A DNA stretch of 64,000 nt, from NCBI GenBank assembly GCA_017412605.1, contig JAFPWY010000009.1:124001-188000 (forward strand), read 5' to 3'. Numbering within the stretch: the stretch's first letter is position 1; every line of letters begins with the position of its first letter. Below, piece after piece: positions 19,811 through 26,609 of this stretch. This stretch comes from Fibrobacter sp. GTDB taxonomy: Bacteria; Fibrobacterota; Fibrobacteria; Fibrobacterales; Fibrobacteraceae. Both the position numbers and the translations under genes were made by a program. The notes below the pieces were generated by a model. It worked only from the letters and a program-made list of their open reading frames with translations. It was not told where the DNA came from and did no database searches.

Positions 19811-20440
19811 ATGGGAAATGGAAAGAGCATAAGCATATCTTTTGTTGGTGTTTTAAGCACTCCATTATCCAAAATTCCGACCTTGTCAAGAGAGTTCGGC
19901 AAAGAACTTTTTGGCAATGAATCCGGAACGGACGCCTTTTTTGGACCTGATGGTCTGGTCATCATGATTCCAAACAAGATTGTCCCTATGGTAATAATCA
20001 ACCAAATCAAAATAACGGTAAAAGCAGACTCAGCAGACAAAATGAATCAAATCCTTTCATCTTTAATTGCAAAATTAAAAGAAGAAGGGGTCAACACTGC
20101 TTTATCGGCTTTCGGAATAAATTATGAGATCCAATACTTAAATCTTGAGAAAGAAAGTGAAACTTGGTTATGGGACAGGTTTATCAAAGACAACATAAAA
20201 ACAAAATTATCTGAAAAATTTTGCAACAAATTGAATTTTAGAATGAATGTTAACGAGCAACAGTCTCTTTACATGTCTATCGAACCCCGCATGGGGGTTC
20301 ACGATGGTCTATTTGTTGGAGTCAACCATCATCACAACATTAGTTTCAACGAACTTCCTCCAATAGACGAATTTGATAAATATGTCAAAAATTCATGCAA
20401 TGTAGTAGACAATGTGTTAAATGAATTCATTGGAGAATAA
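19811..20440 (+). CDS. Unrecognised protein, first gene of a three-gene operon
   Basis: A 209-residue protein starting at ATG 19811 after GAGGT. I do not recognise the family. It has no signal peptide or clear membrane segment; it looks like a mixed alpha/beta soluble protein with a conserved-looking block near residues 150-180 (EPRMGVHDGLFVGVNHHHN) that includes three consecutive His. The next gene follows after 5 bp, so the three plus-strand genes are probably one transcript. They run divergently from the complete Tc gene and lie on the far side of it from the TIR/caspase cluster. Codon use is AT-rich like the surrounding accessory genes. Confidence 0.7.
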   Translation: MGNGKSISISFVGVLSTPLSKIPTLSREFGKELFGNESGTDAFFGPDGLVIMIPNKIVPMVIINQIKITVKADSADKMNQILSSLIAKLKEEGVNTALSAFGINYEIQYLNLEKESETWLWDRFIKDNIKTKLSEKFCNKLNFRMNVNEQQSLYMSIEPRMGVHDGLFVGVNHHHNISFNELPPIDEFDKYVKNSCNVVDNVLNEFIGE

Positions 20441-20445
20441 CAACC

Positions 20446-20754
20446 ATGACCGTAAACACTTGTTTAGACATTAGTTCTCAAGACATTAAAAGAAAAAGTT
20501 CCAGCAGCACATTTGCAACAATTATGTTTGGAGCTTTGTTAACGGCCGTTTCTGTTCCCGCTGCGACGGATATAGAAAAAAGTACATTCTTTTCTATGCC
20601 CCGCTTAGAATCGACCATTATTGAAGCAAAACAAACTGCCGTAATTCCTCACAAATCTATTCGTGACAGGTATCGCCGTATAGCAAAGTCTCAATGGTTC
20701 AAAGACGCATATGAGAACCATAGCATTGGCGAAATGATGGCCATCGAGGAATAA
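20446..20754 (+). CDS. Unrecognised small protein, second gene of the operon
   Basis: A 102-residue protein starting at ATG 20446, with a weak GGAG site inside the end of the previous gene. Residues about 21-41 (SSTFATIMFGALLTAVSVPAA) are moderately hydrophobic and could be a membrane segment or a signal-like stretch, preceded by KRK. The C-terminal half is soluble and basic to neutral. No family was recognised. It is separated from the next gene by 1 bp, so the two are very likely translated together. Confidence 0.6.
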   Translation: MTVNTCLDISSQDIKRKSSSSTFATIMFGALLTAVSVPAATDIEKSTFFSMPRLESTIIEAKQTAVIPHKSIRDRYRRIAKSQWFKDAYENHSIGEMMAIEE

Positions 20755-20755
20755 A

Positions 20756-21307
20756 ATGTGGATAGAAAATCATAGCGGAAAAATTTTACAAGGGACCATT
20801 GTAAGTGGAATTCCTTGGGGCTATGAAGAATCTCAGTCTCCTCTAGGCATCGTTCTGTCTAATGCCTGCGATTTATCACATCCTGGACATAGTTCATTTC
20901 TGATTGTTGCCGCTTTAGCATCGGCAAAAGAGGTTCTAACAAATTTAACTGAATTTAAAAATTCTTTAAGGCCTGATAAATCAATCCGCCCAGAAACGGC
21001 AAAAAATTTTTTTGAAAAATTCATACACAATAAGAATGTAGCTCGCTATTATTTTATTGGTAAGAATGATGATGTTGGCATAGATGAATACTTAATTGTT
21101 GATTTCCAGCATATTTTATCGTTCAAACCTACACCAGATTTAGAGTCTTATGCGCAATTAAAGCACCCTTTTGTTGAGCAGATGATGATGCAATATGCTG
21201 CATACACATCAAGGATTCCATCCCAAAGGGTTGAAGGTGAGGAACTCCAGAAAATAATAAACGATTTGGCAGAAGATTATTTACCTAAAGGAAATCAATC
21301 GCGTTAG
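20756..21307 (+). CDS. Unrecognised protein with an SNACDL motif, third gene of the operon
   Basis: A 183-residue protein starting at ATG 20756 after GAGGAA. Residues 1-50 contain SPLGIVLSNACDLSHPGHSS, a pattern of the type 'hydrophobic strand, Ser, x, x, Cys-Asp' that I associate with small uncharacterised proteins near defence genes; this link is from memory only. Further on are DEYLIVDFQHILSFKPTP and a C-terminal helix-rich tail. The last codons and the stop lie at the boundary of repeat B (21301-21446), so the original C-terminus may have been altered by that insertion. Confidence 0.65.
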   Translation: MWIENHSGKILQGTIVSGIPWGYEESQSPLGIVLSNACDLSHPGHSSFLIVAALASAKEVLTNLTEFKNSLRPDKSIRPETAKNFFEKFIHNKNVARYYFIGKNDDVGIDEYLIVDFQHILSFKPTPDLESYAQLKHPFVEQMMMQYAAYTSRIPSQRVEGEELQKIINDLAEDYLPKGNQSR

Positions 21308-21446
21308 GGATAGTGACCCCTTGGGGCCGAGCCTCGCGTAGCGAGGCTTGGTTTTAACAGCGCTGCGGGCGGTTCGATAGGGCCGCCCGAAGTGCGTTAA
21401 AATATAGCCCGACCCACACGGTAGTGTGGGGAACGCCCAAAAGATT
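21301..21446 (+). repeat. Hairpin-rich repeat B, copy 2
   Basis: Ends match the copy at 6924-7078. The central stem is TTTTAAC (21352-21358) with GCGC (21360-21363), pairing with GTGC (21392-21395) and GTTAAAA (21396-21402); the inner hairpin is GGGCGG with CCGCCC. Further hairpins are GCCTCGC with GCGAGGC and CCCACAC with GTGTGGG. The bases differ from copy 1 but the pairing is kept. Confidence 0.75.
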
Positions 21447-21641
21447 CTTACTTCCGCCAAGAAGTACACCGCGTTCTTCCCCGAAGCTTATGGCCGCGTG
21501 GGTGCCATCCTCGAAGAAGCCCTCGCCGCCGACAAGAACTTTGACGCTCGCCTCAAGGCATTCGAAGCACTCGTCCCGAAGAAGGCTGTTGCCAAGCTCA
21601 ACAAGACGGCCGCCAAGCAGGACAAAATCAAGAGCCTCGCC
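21447..21641 (+). pseudogene. Internal fragment of an unknown Ala/Lys-rich protein
   Basis: The frame gives TSAKKYTAFFPEAYGRV, then LEEALAADKNFDARLKAFEALV and a Lys/Ala-rich stretch. It enters from repeat B in frame and runs out into repeat A without its own stop. GC-rich codon use matches core genes, while its neighbours are AT-rich. It looks like a gene piece trapped between two repeats. It could in principle be expressed as a short fusion starting at ATG 21426, ending at TAG 21723, but I consider that unlikely. Confidence 0.5.
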
Positions 21642-21762
21642 CTACTTTACAAAAGTAATATAACCAATTTTAGGAACAACAGAAAATTTCCTATCGAAAA
21701 TTTACGAAAATGCTACATTTTTTAGAATCAATTGTTTTTTTTTCAAAATATAGCCGTTTTCG
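21642..21762. repeat. 121-bp direct repeat A, copy 2
   Basis: Near-identical to 6804-6924 and in the same orientation. Unlike copy 1, it does not lie upstream of a toxin gene; it sits between two gene fragments. It therefore looks like an orphaned or transposed copy of the Tc upstream region. Confidence 0.85.
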
Positions 21763-21763
21763 A

Positions 21764-21868
21764 CAACAAGCATCTTATGTCTCAGTCAAAATCACGTGCA
21801 ATGGCACCGTGTACATTGAAATGAATCCTGATGTTCAAGCAAGAATCATCGCAGAACTATTGAAATAA
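21764..21868 (+). pseudogene. Possible IS66-type accessory protein, C-terminal remnant
   Basis: The frame ending at TAA 21866-21868 reads SYVSVKITCNGTVYIEMN followed by PDVQARIIAELLK. This pattern (a strand with NGT, an acidic turn, a terminal helix) recalls the C-terminus of IS66 OrfA/TnpA proteins. The fragment has no start codon and begins at the edge of repeat A. The assignment is tentative because only about 30 residues are left. Confidence 0.3.
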
Positions 21869-21950
21869 AAAGTTAGTTAAGCTTAGATGCCTAAAAATTG
21901 CTCGGGAGAGGCCTTATCAAAAAAAAGATGAGGGATTGCTGAAGCATTTC

Positions 21951-22424
21951 TTATTTGGCAAATAGCTTTTTCCATGATAGCAACGCCCCCATTATCTCTT
22001 TTTTCGTATACCATTTCTCATCATTGAAATCGGATTCATGAATAAAACCTGTTAAAGCGCCACGATCAAAAATGCCTCTAGAAATTCCTTTATCATGAAT
22101 TATCAGCAAAGGCTTTTTTTGGCTATATGCTAAAGCCGCTTCAATTTGATTCCATTCTGTTGCTAGTTTTAGAGGTTTCTTAATTTTTTTTCCCTTCAAC
22201 GTTCCTGTTTTAGCACTTATTTGAGAGACTCCTAAAACAATCATTGCAGAGCATTCATCCAACATCCTCAAAACTTCATTTAATGGTGCAGAAACAGGGT
22301 AATCAGTTGTCCCCAATGTTCTTGGATTCAAGTCCATAGCTTTTAATAAAGCATAGAAACCGCTTATTCCCCCTTCCTGTTCTGGAGGAATGTATGTAGG
22401 CCGACTTAGAAAAATGTCTATCAT
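21951..22424 (-). CDS. TIR-like domain protein
   Basis: A 157-residue protein starting at ATG 22424. The N-terminus IDIFLSRPTYIPPE, then NPRTLGTTDYP, then ATEWNQIEAALAY and SRGIFDRG define a conserved TIR-like family with a flavodoxin-type fold related to predicted nucleotide-binding TIR proteins. Glu95 in the WNQIEA helix sits where TIR NADases have their catalytic Glu. It lies 164 bp downstream of the four-gene TIR/caspase operon but has its own near-consensus promoter, so it may be made independently, for example as an extra sensor. Its enzymatic activity is inferred, not shown. Confidence 0.7.
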   Translation of the reverse strand: MIDIFLSRPTYIPPEQEGGISGFYALLKAMDLNPRTLGTTDYPVSAPLNEVLRMLDECSAMIVLGVSQISAKTGTLKGKKIKKPLKLATEWNQIEAALAYSQKKPLLIIHDKGISRGIFDRGALTGFIHESDFNDEKWYTKKEIMGALLSWKKLFAK

Positions 22425-22455
22425 ATGAAAAAATCTCACTATCGTTTACTTTATC

Positions 22456-22484
22456 AATATATATTCTACATACATCTTTGTCAA
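22456..22484 (-). promoter_or_regulatory. Near-consensus sigma70 promoter for the TIR-like gene
   Basis: On the minus strand TTGACA (22484-22479), a 17-bp spacer, then TATATT (22461-22456). The predicted transcript starts about 25 nt upstream of ATG 22424. Confidence 0.75.
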
Positions 22485-22588
22485 CGTCTTACACAAATTA
22501 AATGAAAAAGCAAAGGTAAAAAACTTTAACAAATCAAGTAAAACATTCAACCACAATTCTAGCGAATGCTTATTTACAAAAAGAGCTA

Positions 22589-22978
22589 TTAACGCTGGCC
22601 TTGGAACAATTTCTTAAGGTTATCCCAACTCCATTTATAGATAGCATCCGAAGCAAGGGCATGATTTGGCTTTTTGCACACTTTGTCAGGATGTCCCTTC
22701 AGCAAGAAATATGGGATATTCTCTTCTTGTGCAATTGTTAGCTCCGCAGTGACTCCAGTTGCTGAATCAGTATATTCTCCGCAAAGGACGACAACCACAT
22801 CGCAGCCTCTTATTCTACGGCGAGCATTTTCCTTCCAATTGCAGTCTATCTTCTCTTTGATAGACATATCCGTTATTTCAAACGGACTGTCAGGATTTTT
22901 CGCTTGGCCAACAAGGCATTCCTTGAGCTCCTTGTCATGGTCATAGTCGAAACTGATGAATGTACGTTTTTTTGTCAT
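22589..22978 (-). CDS. TIR protein of MTH538/DUF1863 type (ThsB-like)
   Basis: A 129-residue protein. ATG 22978 is preceded by AAGGAG at good spacing, which decides it over the upstream in-frame ATG. The sequence follows the MTH538 TIR-like pattern: KRTFISFDYDHDKELKE, FEITDMSIKE, RIRGCDVVVVLCGEYT and TGVTAELTIAQEENIPYFLL. Glu79 in the TGVTAE helix is the candidate catalytic residue for NAD+ processing. It is a single-domain protein, as expected for Thoeris ThsB. It follows the second TIR gene by 28 bp and should belong to the same transcript as the caspase-like gene. Family assignment is strong; its signal and trigger are unknown. Confidence 0.82.
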   Translation of the reverse strand: MTKKRTFISFDYDHDKELKECLVGQAKNPDSPFEITDMSIKEKIDCNWKENARRRIRGCDVVVVLCGEYTDSATGVTAELTIAQEENIPYFLLKGHPDKVCKKPNHALASDAIYKWSWDNLKKLFQGQR

Positions 22979-23006
22979 GGTATTCTCCTTGTCTTTTGTA
23001 GCTACA

Positions 23007-23561
23007 TTATCTTGCGTATTTTTCATAAATTCTATGAACACGCAATGATTTCCCTAAATTTTCATAAAAAGCAGCAGTGGAACTTGAACTACGCAGGCGA
23101 CTATAGGAATCCAATTCGAAAGACTCACTTGCCGCAGTCACGGATTCCTGCAGTTCACCATTGAACCTTTTTATCACATCTCTAGCATACAAGCCTATCT
23201 CTGAATCATCTTTCAAGTAAGGCCAAAAACTCAGGTATTCTGGAACATCGACGAATTCCTTCAAATAGGTAACTGTTGGCAGATCCTTATGGGCTGCCAT
23301 TCCTATTTCAAAAGGAACCCACCAAGATCTATGAGTCTTGTGAGACATCACAACCAATAAATCGGAACATTTGTTCATTTGCCTTTTGAGGTGCTCTGTC
23401 AACTTTTTAGCATCGTCATCCATATCCGGATCTAAAAGATCCAAATATGCATCTACTTTATACTTCAAGAGTTCATTTCTAACAAACCTCGCTGAAAAAG
23501 AATCCTCTTGTTTGTGAGAGATGAATACTTTCGGTTGCAACTTTATTACATGAGACATCAT
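23007..23561 (-). CDS. TIR-domain protein with C-terminal extension
   Basis: A 184-residue protein whose start (ATGATG) overlaps the stop codon of the caspase-like gene by 4 bp, so the two are translationally coupled. TIR features are KVFISHKQEDSFSA (BB-like start), CSDLLVVMSHKTHRSWW and the helix WWVPFEIGMAAH with Glu85 as the candidate catalytic residue. Beyond residue 110 an extension (FWPYLKDDSEIGLYARDVI and a helical tail) is not part of a minimal TIR. This protein may recognise a different trigger from the other TIR proteins, or act on another partner. Coupling to the protease suggests the two products are needed together. Confidence 0.82.
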   Translation of the reverse strand: MMSHVIKLQPKVFISHKQEDSFSARFVRNELLKYKVDAYLDLLDPDMDDDAKKLTEHLKRQMNKCSDLLVVMSHKTHRSWWVPFEIGMAAHKDLPTVTYLKEFVDVPEYLSFWPYLKDDSEIGLYARDVIKRFNGELQESVTAASESFELDSYSRLRSSSSTAAFYENLGKSLRVHRIYEKYAR

Positions 23562-24532
23562 ATAGCCCCCTTGTCAACCAAATTCCAATAATGCCGTCCC
23601 AAAGCCGTTAGGCGGCAACCTTTCTTCATCATCGCCGCAAAATACATGTGATTTTTTTTCTTTGGCAAACCATATGGTACAACAAGATTAACACGGTTAA
23701 AATGTTGTAATACCTCAAATTTTTTCATATTTCCTTTTTGTCCCACTTTCGATTCCGGTTCAAAAGTCGGATCCAACGGAAAATCGTAATCTGGGTTAGG
23801 GAATAATCGAGTCAATTGGTGTAGTTCAGCTAACTCCAAGGGAGCTTTTGCCTTACGCAACGAAACAAAGTTTTTAACATTTGTCTTAAATACAGGACGC
23901 TGATTCCAAGGTCCTAGTGTCTGGTCAATTAAAGCATAGGCGCTACCCGGAGTCACTTCTCCCACCAAATTTGCAGCAGACCCCTTAAGAGCATCTACAA
24001 GTAGCCCGGTAAAGACCCCTGACCCATGTTCTTCGGACGCATATTGTTCTTCGGTCGACGCAGCAAGTATCGTCACTCCATCCCCTAATGTCGCTGCACC
24101 AGGGAAATTTGCGATATTCCCCATACAACCGGCATGACAGCAATCCAAAATAATGACACGATTTTTTGCATTGGAATCATTTGCATACTTGAGCACAATG
24201 TCCATAGCCAAACCATCATCACCCCTCTTAGAATCGGAAGCTATTATATATCCTCCAGACGAATCTACAAATCCATGAGAGGCTACATAGAGTAGCGCGA
24301 CCTCTGAATCACCCTTAAAAAGTTCTTCGATAGCATCCTTCAACTGTCCGCAAGTTACCCGAGTTGACTTGTCTTTCGCGGTTAAAGTTGCTACTGTAAA
24401 ATTGAGGGAATCGTCCTCATTTCTATTCAGAACTTTCTGCATTTGTTTTGCATCATTCACACATCCACAGAGGTTCTTAATATTATCATAGTAGTTTATG
24501 CCCACTACCAAGGCTTTGCGGTTATTTGCCAT
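23558..24532 (-). CDS. Caspase-like protease (clan CD, C14-type), Thoeris-type effector candidate
   Basis: A 324-residue protein. ATG 24532 has AGGAGG six bases upstream and is preferred to the ATG at 24538. The N-terminal p20-like fold begins RKALVVGINYY. The catalytic His86 lies in YVASHGFVD and Cys132 in ILDCCHAG (the D-x-C-x-x-G pattern), so the dyad is intact. After about residue 230 a separate C-terminal region carries FEVLQHFNRVNLVVPYGLP and YFAAMMKKGCRLTALGRHYW. This could bind a signal nucleotide and hold the protease inactive; that is inference. The ThsB-like TIR gene is 12 bp upstream and the second TIR gene overlaps its end. The known parallel is the Thoeris variant in which TIR-made N7-cADPR activates a caspase-like protease that kills the infected cell. 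Confidence 0.88.
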   Translation of the reverse strand: MANNRKALVVGINYYDNIKNLCGCVNDAKQMQKVLNRNEDDSLNFTVATLTAKDKSTRVTCGQLKDAIEELFKGDSEVALLYVASHGFVDSSGGYIIASDSKRGDDGLAMDIVLKYANDSNAKNRVIILDCCHAGCMGNIANFPGAATLGDGVTILAASTEEQYASEEHGSGVFTGLLVDALKGSAANLVGEVTPGSAYALIDQTLGPWNQRPVFKTNVKNFVSLRKAKAPLELAELHQLTRLFPNPDYDFPLDPTFEPESKVGQKGNMKKFEVLQHFNRVNLVVPYGLPKKKNHMYFAAMMKKGCRLTALGRHYWNLVDKGAI

Positions 24533-24544
24533 TCTCATCCTCCT

Positions 24545-24952
24545 TTAAATTGAATAATACCTAATGGCATCAACAACTGAATCGCTAGTCCAGCCAACAA
24601 TATCTATGGCGTTCTCACGAACGATAGACGAAACTCGTTCCGCACCACGCAGACGAACGCCGATAATAGGCTTGCCCATCTCCAAGGCAATGTCTATTTC
24701 CTCTTCAATCCAGTCGGAATATGTACAATAGACTCCCGCCGGAACAATCACGCAACTTGCATGGCGTATTTTCTCTTGCAAGGCGGCACGCAACGCCGCC
24801 CTGCTACGGGCGTTGTGAATAGGGTCATCCTTCGGCACAGAATAATTCCTCCAAGAGAAATACGGATGCCCGTCAAGAAACCCGGTCAGGGTCTCGTAAT
24901 CATCCCCGTAACCCCAGGAATGACTAATAAATATGTTATAGGTTCTTGTCAT
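24545..24952 (-). CDS. thsB: Thoeris ThsB-like TIR protein
   Basis: A 135-residue, single-domain TIR protein and the first gene of the operon. ATG 24952 has GAGGAG about 10 bases upstream. The sequence matches the ThsB pattern well: YNIFISHSWGYGDDYETL, then FSWRNYSVPKDDPI, CVIVPAGVYCTYSDWIEEEI and KPIIGVRLRGAERVSSIV ending in VGWTSDSVVDAIR. Glu85 in WIEEEI is the expected catalytic Glu. In Thoeris, ThsB senses phage and converts NAD+ to a cyclic ADP-ribose signal that switches on the effector. Here no ThsA with SIR2 or SLOG domains is present; the caspase-like protein 12 bp downstream takes the effector position. Confidence 0.88.
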   Translation of the reverse strand: MTRTYNIFISHSWGYGDDYETLTGFLDGHPYFSWRNYSVPKDDPIHNARSRAALRAALQEKIRHASCVIVPAGVYCTYSDWIEEEIDIALEMGKPIIGVRLRGAERVSSIVRENAIDIVGWTSDSVVDAIRYYSI

Positions 24953-25177
24953 AAAGACAGCTCTCCTCATAAAAATGGCTGGATTGCCGATAATGCCGAC
25001 TCCATTGCAAATACCGTGCCAAAAAGAAAAACGACCCCAAATAGAGGCCATCTCCGTAATTTTATATTTTTTTCTTATTATTTTATTTCATTTTAAAACA
25101 CCGACAAAATAAGCCAACCCAGCTTTGTTTCATAACCAAACACCACGATTGTAGATGGTTTTTAGGCAAAAAATGTA

Positions 25178-25519
25178 TTAAACGTTCTTCTTAGCTCCAG
25201 GCATGAACATATCAAAATCCCGTTGGATTAGTTCGCCTGTGGAATTGTAGATGTTTTCGCCGAGATAATAATCGCAGACAGTCTCGCGCATACGGGTGAA
25301 TTCCTTGAGACTGTGCTTGCCACGTTGTGCGTCTATGGTCAAGTCTATCAGTTCCAGGGCCCTGAAAACAGCCCGTTCGACCTGGTTCTGGTTGCCCTTG
25401 GATTTCCAGCGGTTCGCACGGGAAATCTCGCTGCCGATGTTCAACATCTGGAGCGCAAGCGGCATTTCAGCCCACCTGCCCGCGGCAAGTTCCTTATGCT
25501 GAATTTTGTCCTTATCCAT
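25178..25519 (-). CDS. Conserved-looking small helical protein
   Basis: A 113-residue protein starting at ATG 25519. It is almost all helix: ELAAGRWAEMPLALQMLNIG, then KGNQNQVERAVFRALELIDL and LKEFTRMRETVCDYYLGENI with a C-terminal DFDMFM. I recall similar short proteins in Bacteroidota-type genomes but cannot name a family or function. It lies between the defence operon (upstream of its promoter) and the V-ATPase terminator, in the same direction as both, and is probably transcribed alone. Confidence 0.65.
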   Translation of the reverse strand: MDKDKIQHKELAAGRWAEMPLALQMLNIGSEISRANRWKSKGNQNQVERAVFRALELIDLTIDAQRGKHSLKEFTRMRETVCDYYLGENIYNSTGELIQRDFDMFMPGAKKNV

Positions 25520-25545
25520 AGGTTTTCTCAATACAATTATACAAA

Positions 25546-25570
25546 AATAACGGGGCATAGCCCCGCTATT
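25546..25570 (-). terminator. Terminator of the V-type ATPase operon
   Basis: CGGGGC (25551-25556) pairs with GCCCCG (25560-25565), extended by AATA/TATT across one mismatch, and on the minus strand it is followed by TTTTTGT. It lies about 70 bp past the last K gene. A second GC palindrome (CCCCGCACTTGATGCGGGG) is at about 25604-25622. Confidence 0.7.
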
Positions 25571-25640
25571 TTCGTTGTTTAGGAATTCCTTCGACTGAGT
25601 TTACCCCGCACTTGATGCGGGGCGGGCATGACACTTTGCG

Positions 25641-26096
25641 CTACGACACGAGCATCATGGAGAACACCATGACGAACAGCGCGACGGTTTCGCCGACGCC
25701 CAAGACCATCAGGTAGTTCACCAGGCCCTTGCCGGTTTCGCCGAGGGCATTGCAGGCGTCCGCAGCGGACTTGCCCACGTACCAGGCAGAAGCCATCATG
25801 CCGATGCCACCGAAAATGCCGACCCCCAGGTATGCAGCCCAGTTGGCCGGAGCCGCCTGGGACTTGTTCAGGATGTACATCATCAGCAACATGCCGTAGA
25901 TTGTCTGCGCGATCGGCGCGCCCACGAAGATAAGCAGCGTAAACAGCGCGTTCTTACCCTTGAGATACGCCTTCTTCCAGGCCCCGATGGCCGCCATGCC
26001 GGCAGTCCCGCAGCCCAGCGCAGAACCCACCGCGGCAAGGCCCAGGGCCGCCACCGCGCCGAGTTTCGCGAGCGTTAAAAGTTGAGCTTGATCCAT
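25641..26096 (-). CDS. atpK: V-type ATPase proteolipid subunit K, copy 1 (ligand-depleted)
   Basis: A 151-residue double-hairpin proteolipid with four membrane helices, part of the rotor ring that carries ions across the membrane. The essential carboxylate is kept as Glu136 (VLGVGETVAL), and Gln64 is present in the PIAQTIYG turn. However, the positions equivalent to Thr64 and Gln110 of Enterococcus hirae NtpK are Ala63 and Val107 (WYVGKSAA), so two of the Na+ ligand side chains are missing. It follows the second K gene by 18 bp and is the last gene of the operon. The pair is clearly a duplication. Mixed rings or use in different conditions are both possible. Confidence 0.93.
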   Translation of the reverse strand: MDQAQLLTLAKLGAVAALGLAAVGSALGCGTAGMAAIGAWKKAYLKGKNALFTLLIFVGAPIAQTIYGMLLMMYILNKSQAAPANWAAYLGVGIFGGIGMMASAWYVGKSAADACNALGETGKGLVNYLMVLGVGETVALFVMVFSMMLVS

Positions 26097-26114
26097 ACGT
26101 GTTACCTCGCTGGA

Positions 26115-26570
26115 TTAAAGCACCATCATGGAGAACACGAGAACGAAGAGGGCCACGGTTTCCACGATACCGAGCACCATGAGGTAGTTCACCATGCCCT
26201 TGCCGGTTTCGCCGAGGGCGTCGCAAGCCACGGCAGCGGACTTGCCCTGGTACCAGGCAGATGCCATCATGCCGAGACCACCGAAGATACCGGCGCCGAG
26301 GCAGCCACCCCAGTTGGTAAAGCCGGATTCAGCAGCCTTGCTCAGGATGAAGTTCATGAGCAACATGCCGTAAATCGTCTGGGAAATCGGGGCACCCACG
26401 AACACCAGCAAGGTGAAGAGAGCGCTCTTGCCCTGGGCATAAGCCTTCTTCCACATGGTGATGGCGGACATACCAGCCGTTCCGCAACCAAGGGCGGAGC
26501 CCATAGCCGCAATGCCGAGAGCGGCTGCAGCACCCATTTTAGCGAGAGTAACCATTGTATTCGGTTCCAT
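26115..26570 (-). CDS. atpK: V-type ATPase proteolipid subunit K, copy 2 (full ligand set)
   Basis: A 151-residue proteolipid with four membrane helices, most of it identical to the downstream copy. Here all candidate Na+ ligands match E. hirae NtpK in type: Ser63 and Gln64 in PISQTIYG, Gln108 in WYQGKSAA and Glu137 in VLGIVETVA. This favours Na+ coupling for this copy, by family knowledge. It lies 39 bp downstream of subunit I in the operon order E, DUF2764, A, B, D, I, K, K. The second copy's different residues raise the question of which ion the whole ring moves. Confidence 0.93.
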   Translation of the reverse strand: MEPNTMVTLAKMGAAAALGIAAMGSALGCGTAGMSAITMWKKAYAQGKSALFTLLVFVGAPISQTIYGMLLMNFILSKAAESGFTNWGGCLGAGIFGGLGMMASAWYQGKSAAVACDALGETGKGMVNYLMVLGIVETVALFVLVFSMMVL

Positions 26571-26609
26571 TGTTTTTTCCTCATTAAGTAGCGGGAATCA
26601 TCCCTTGGT

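Noticed and set aside
21301..21446. Integron attC-like site (GTTAAAA/TTTTAAC ends with variable middle)
   Set aside because: Copy 1 has CCTAAAA/TTTTAGG in place of the conserved AAC/GTT, and no integrase or gene cassettes are present.
21426..21725. 99-codon plus-strand frame as an intact gene
   Set aside because: Its first codons lie in repeat B and its last in repeat A; it is a trapped fragment, not a whole gene.
22589..24952. CBASS or Pycsar interpretation of the defence cluster
   Set aside because: No nucleotidyltransferase or cyclase gene is present; the TIR proteins are the only likely signal makers.
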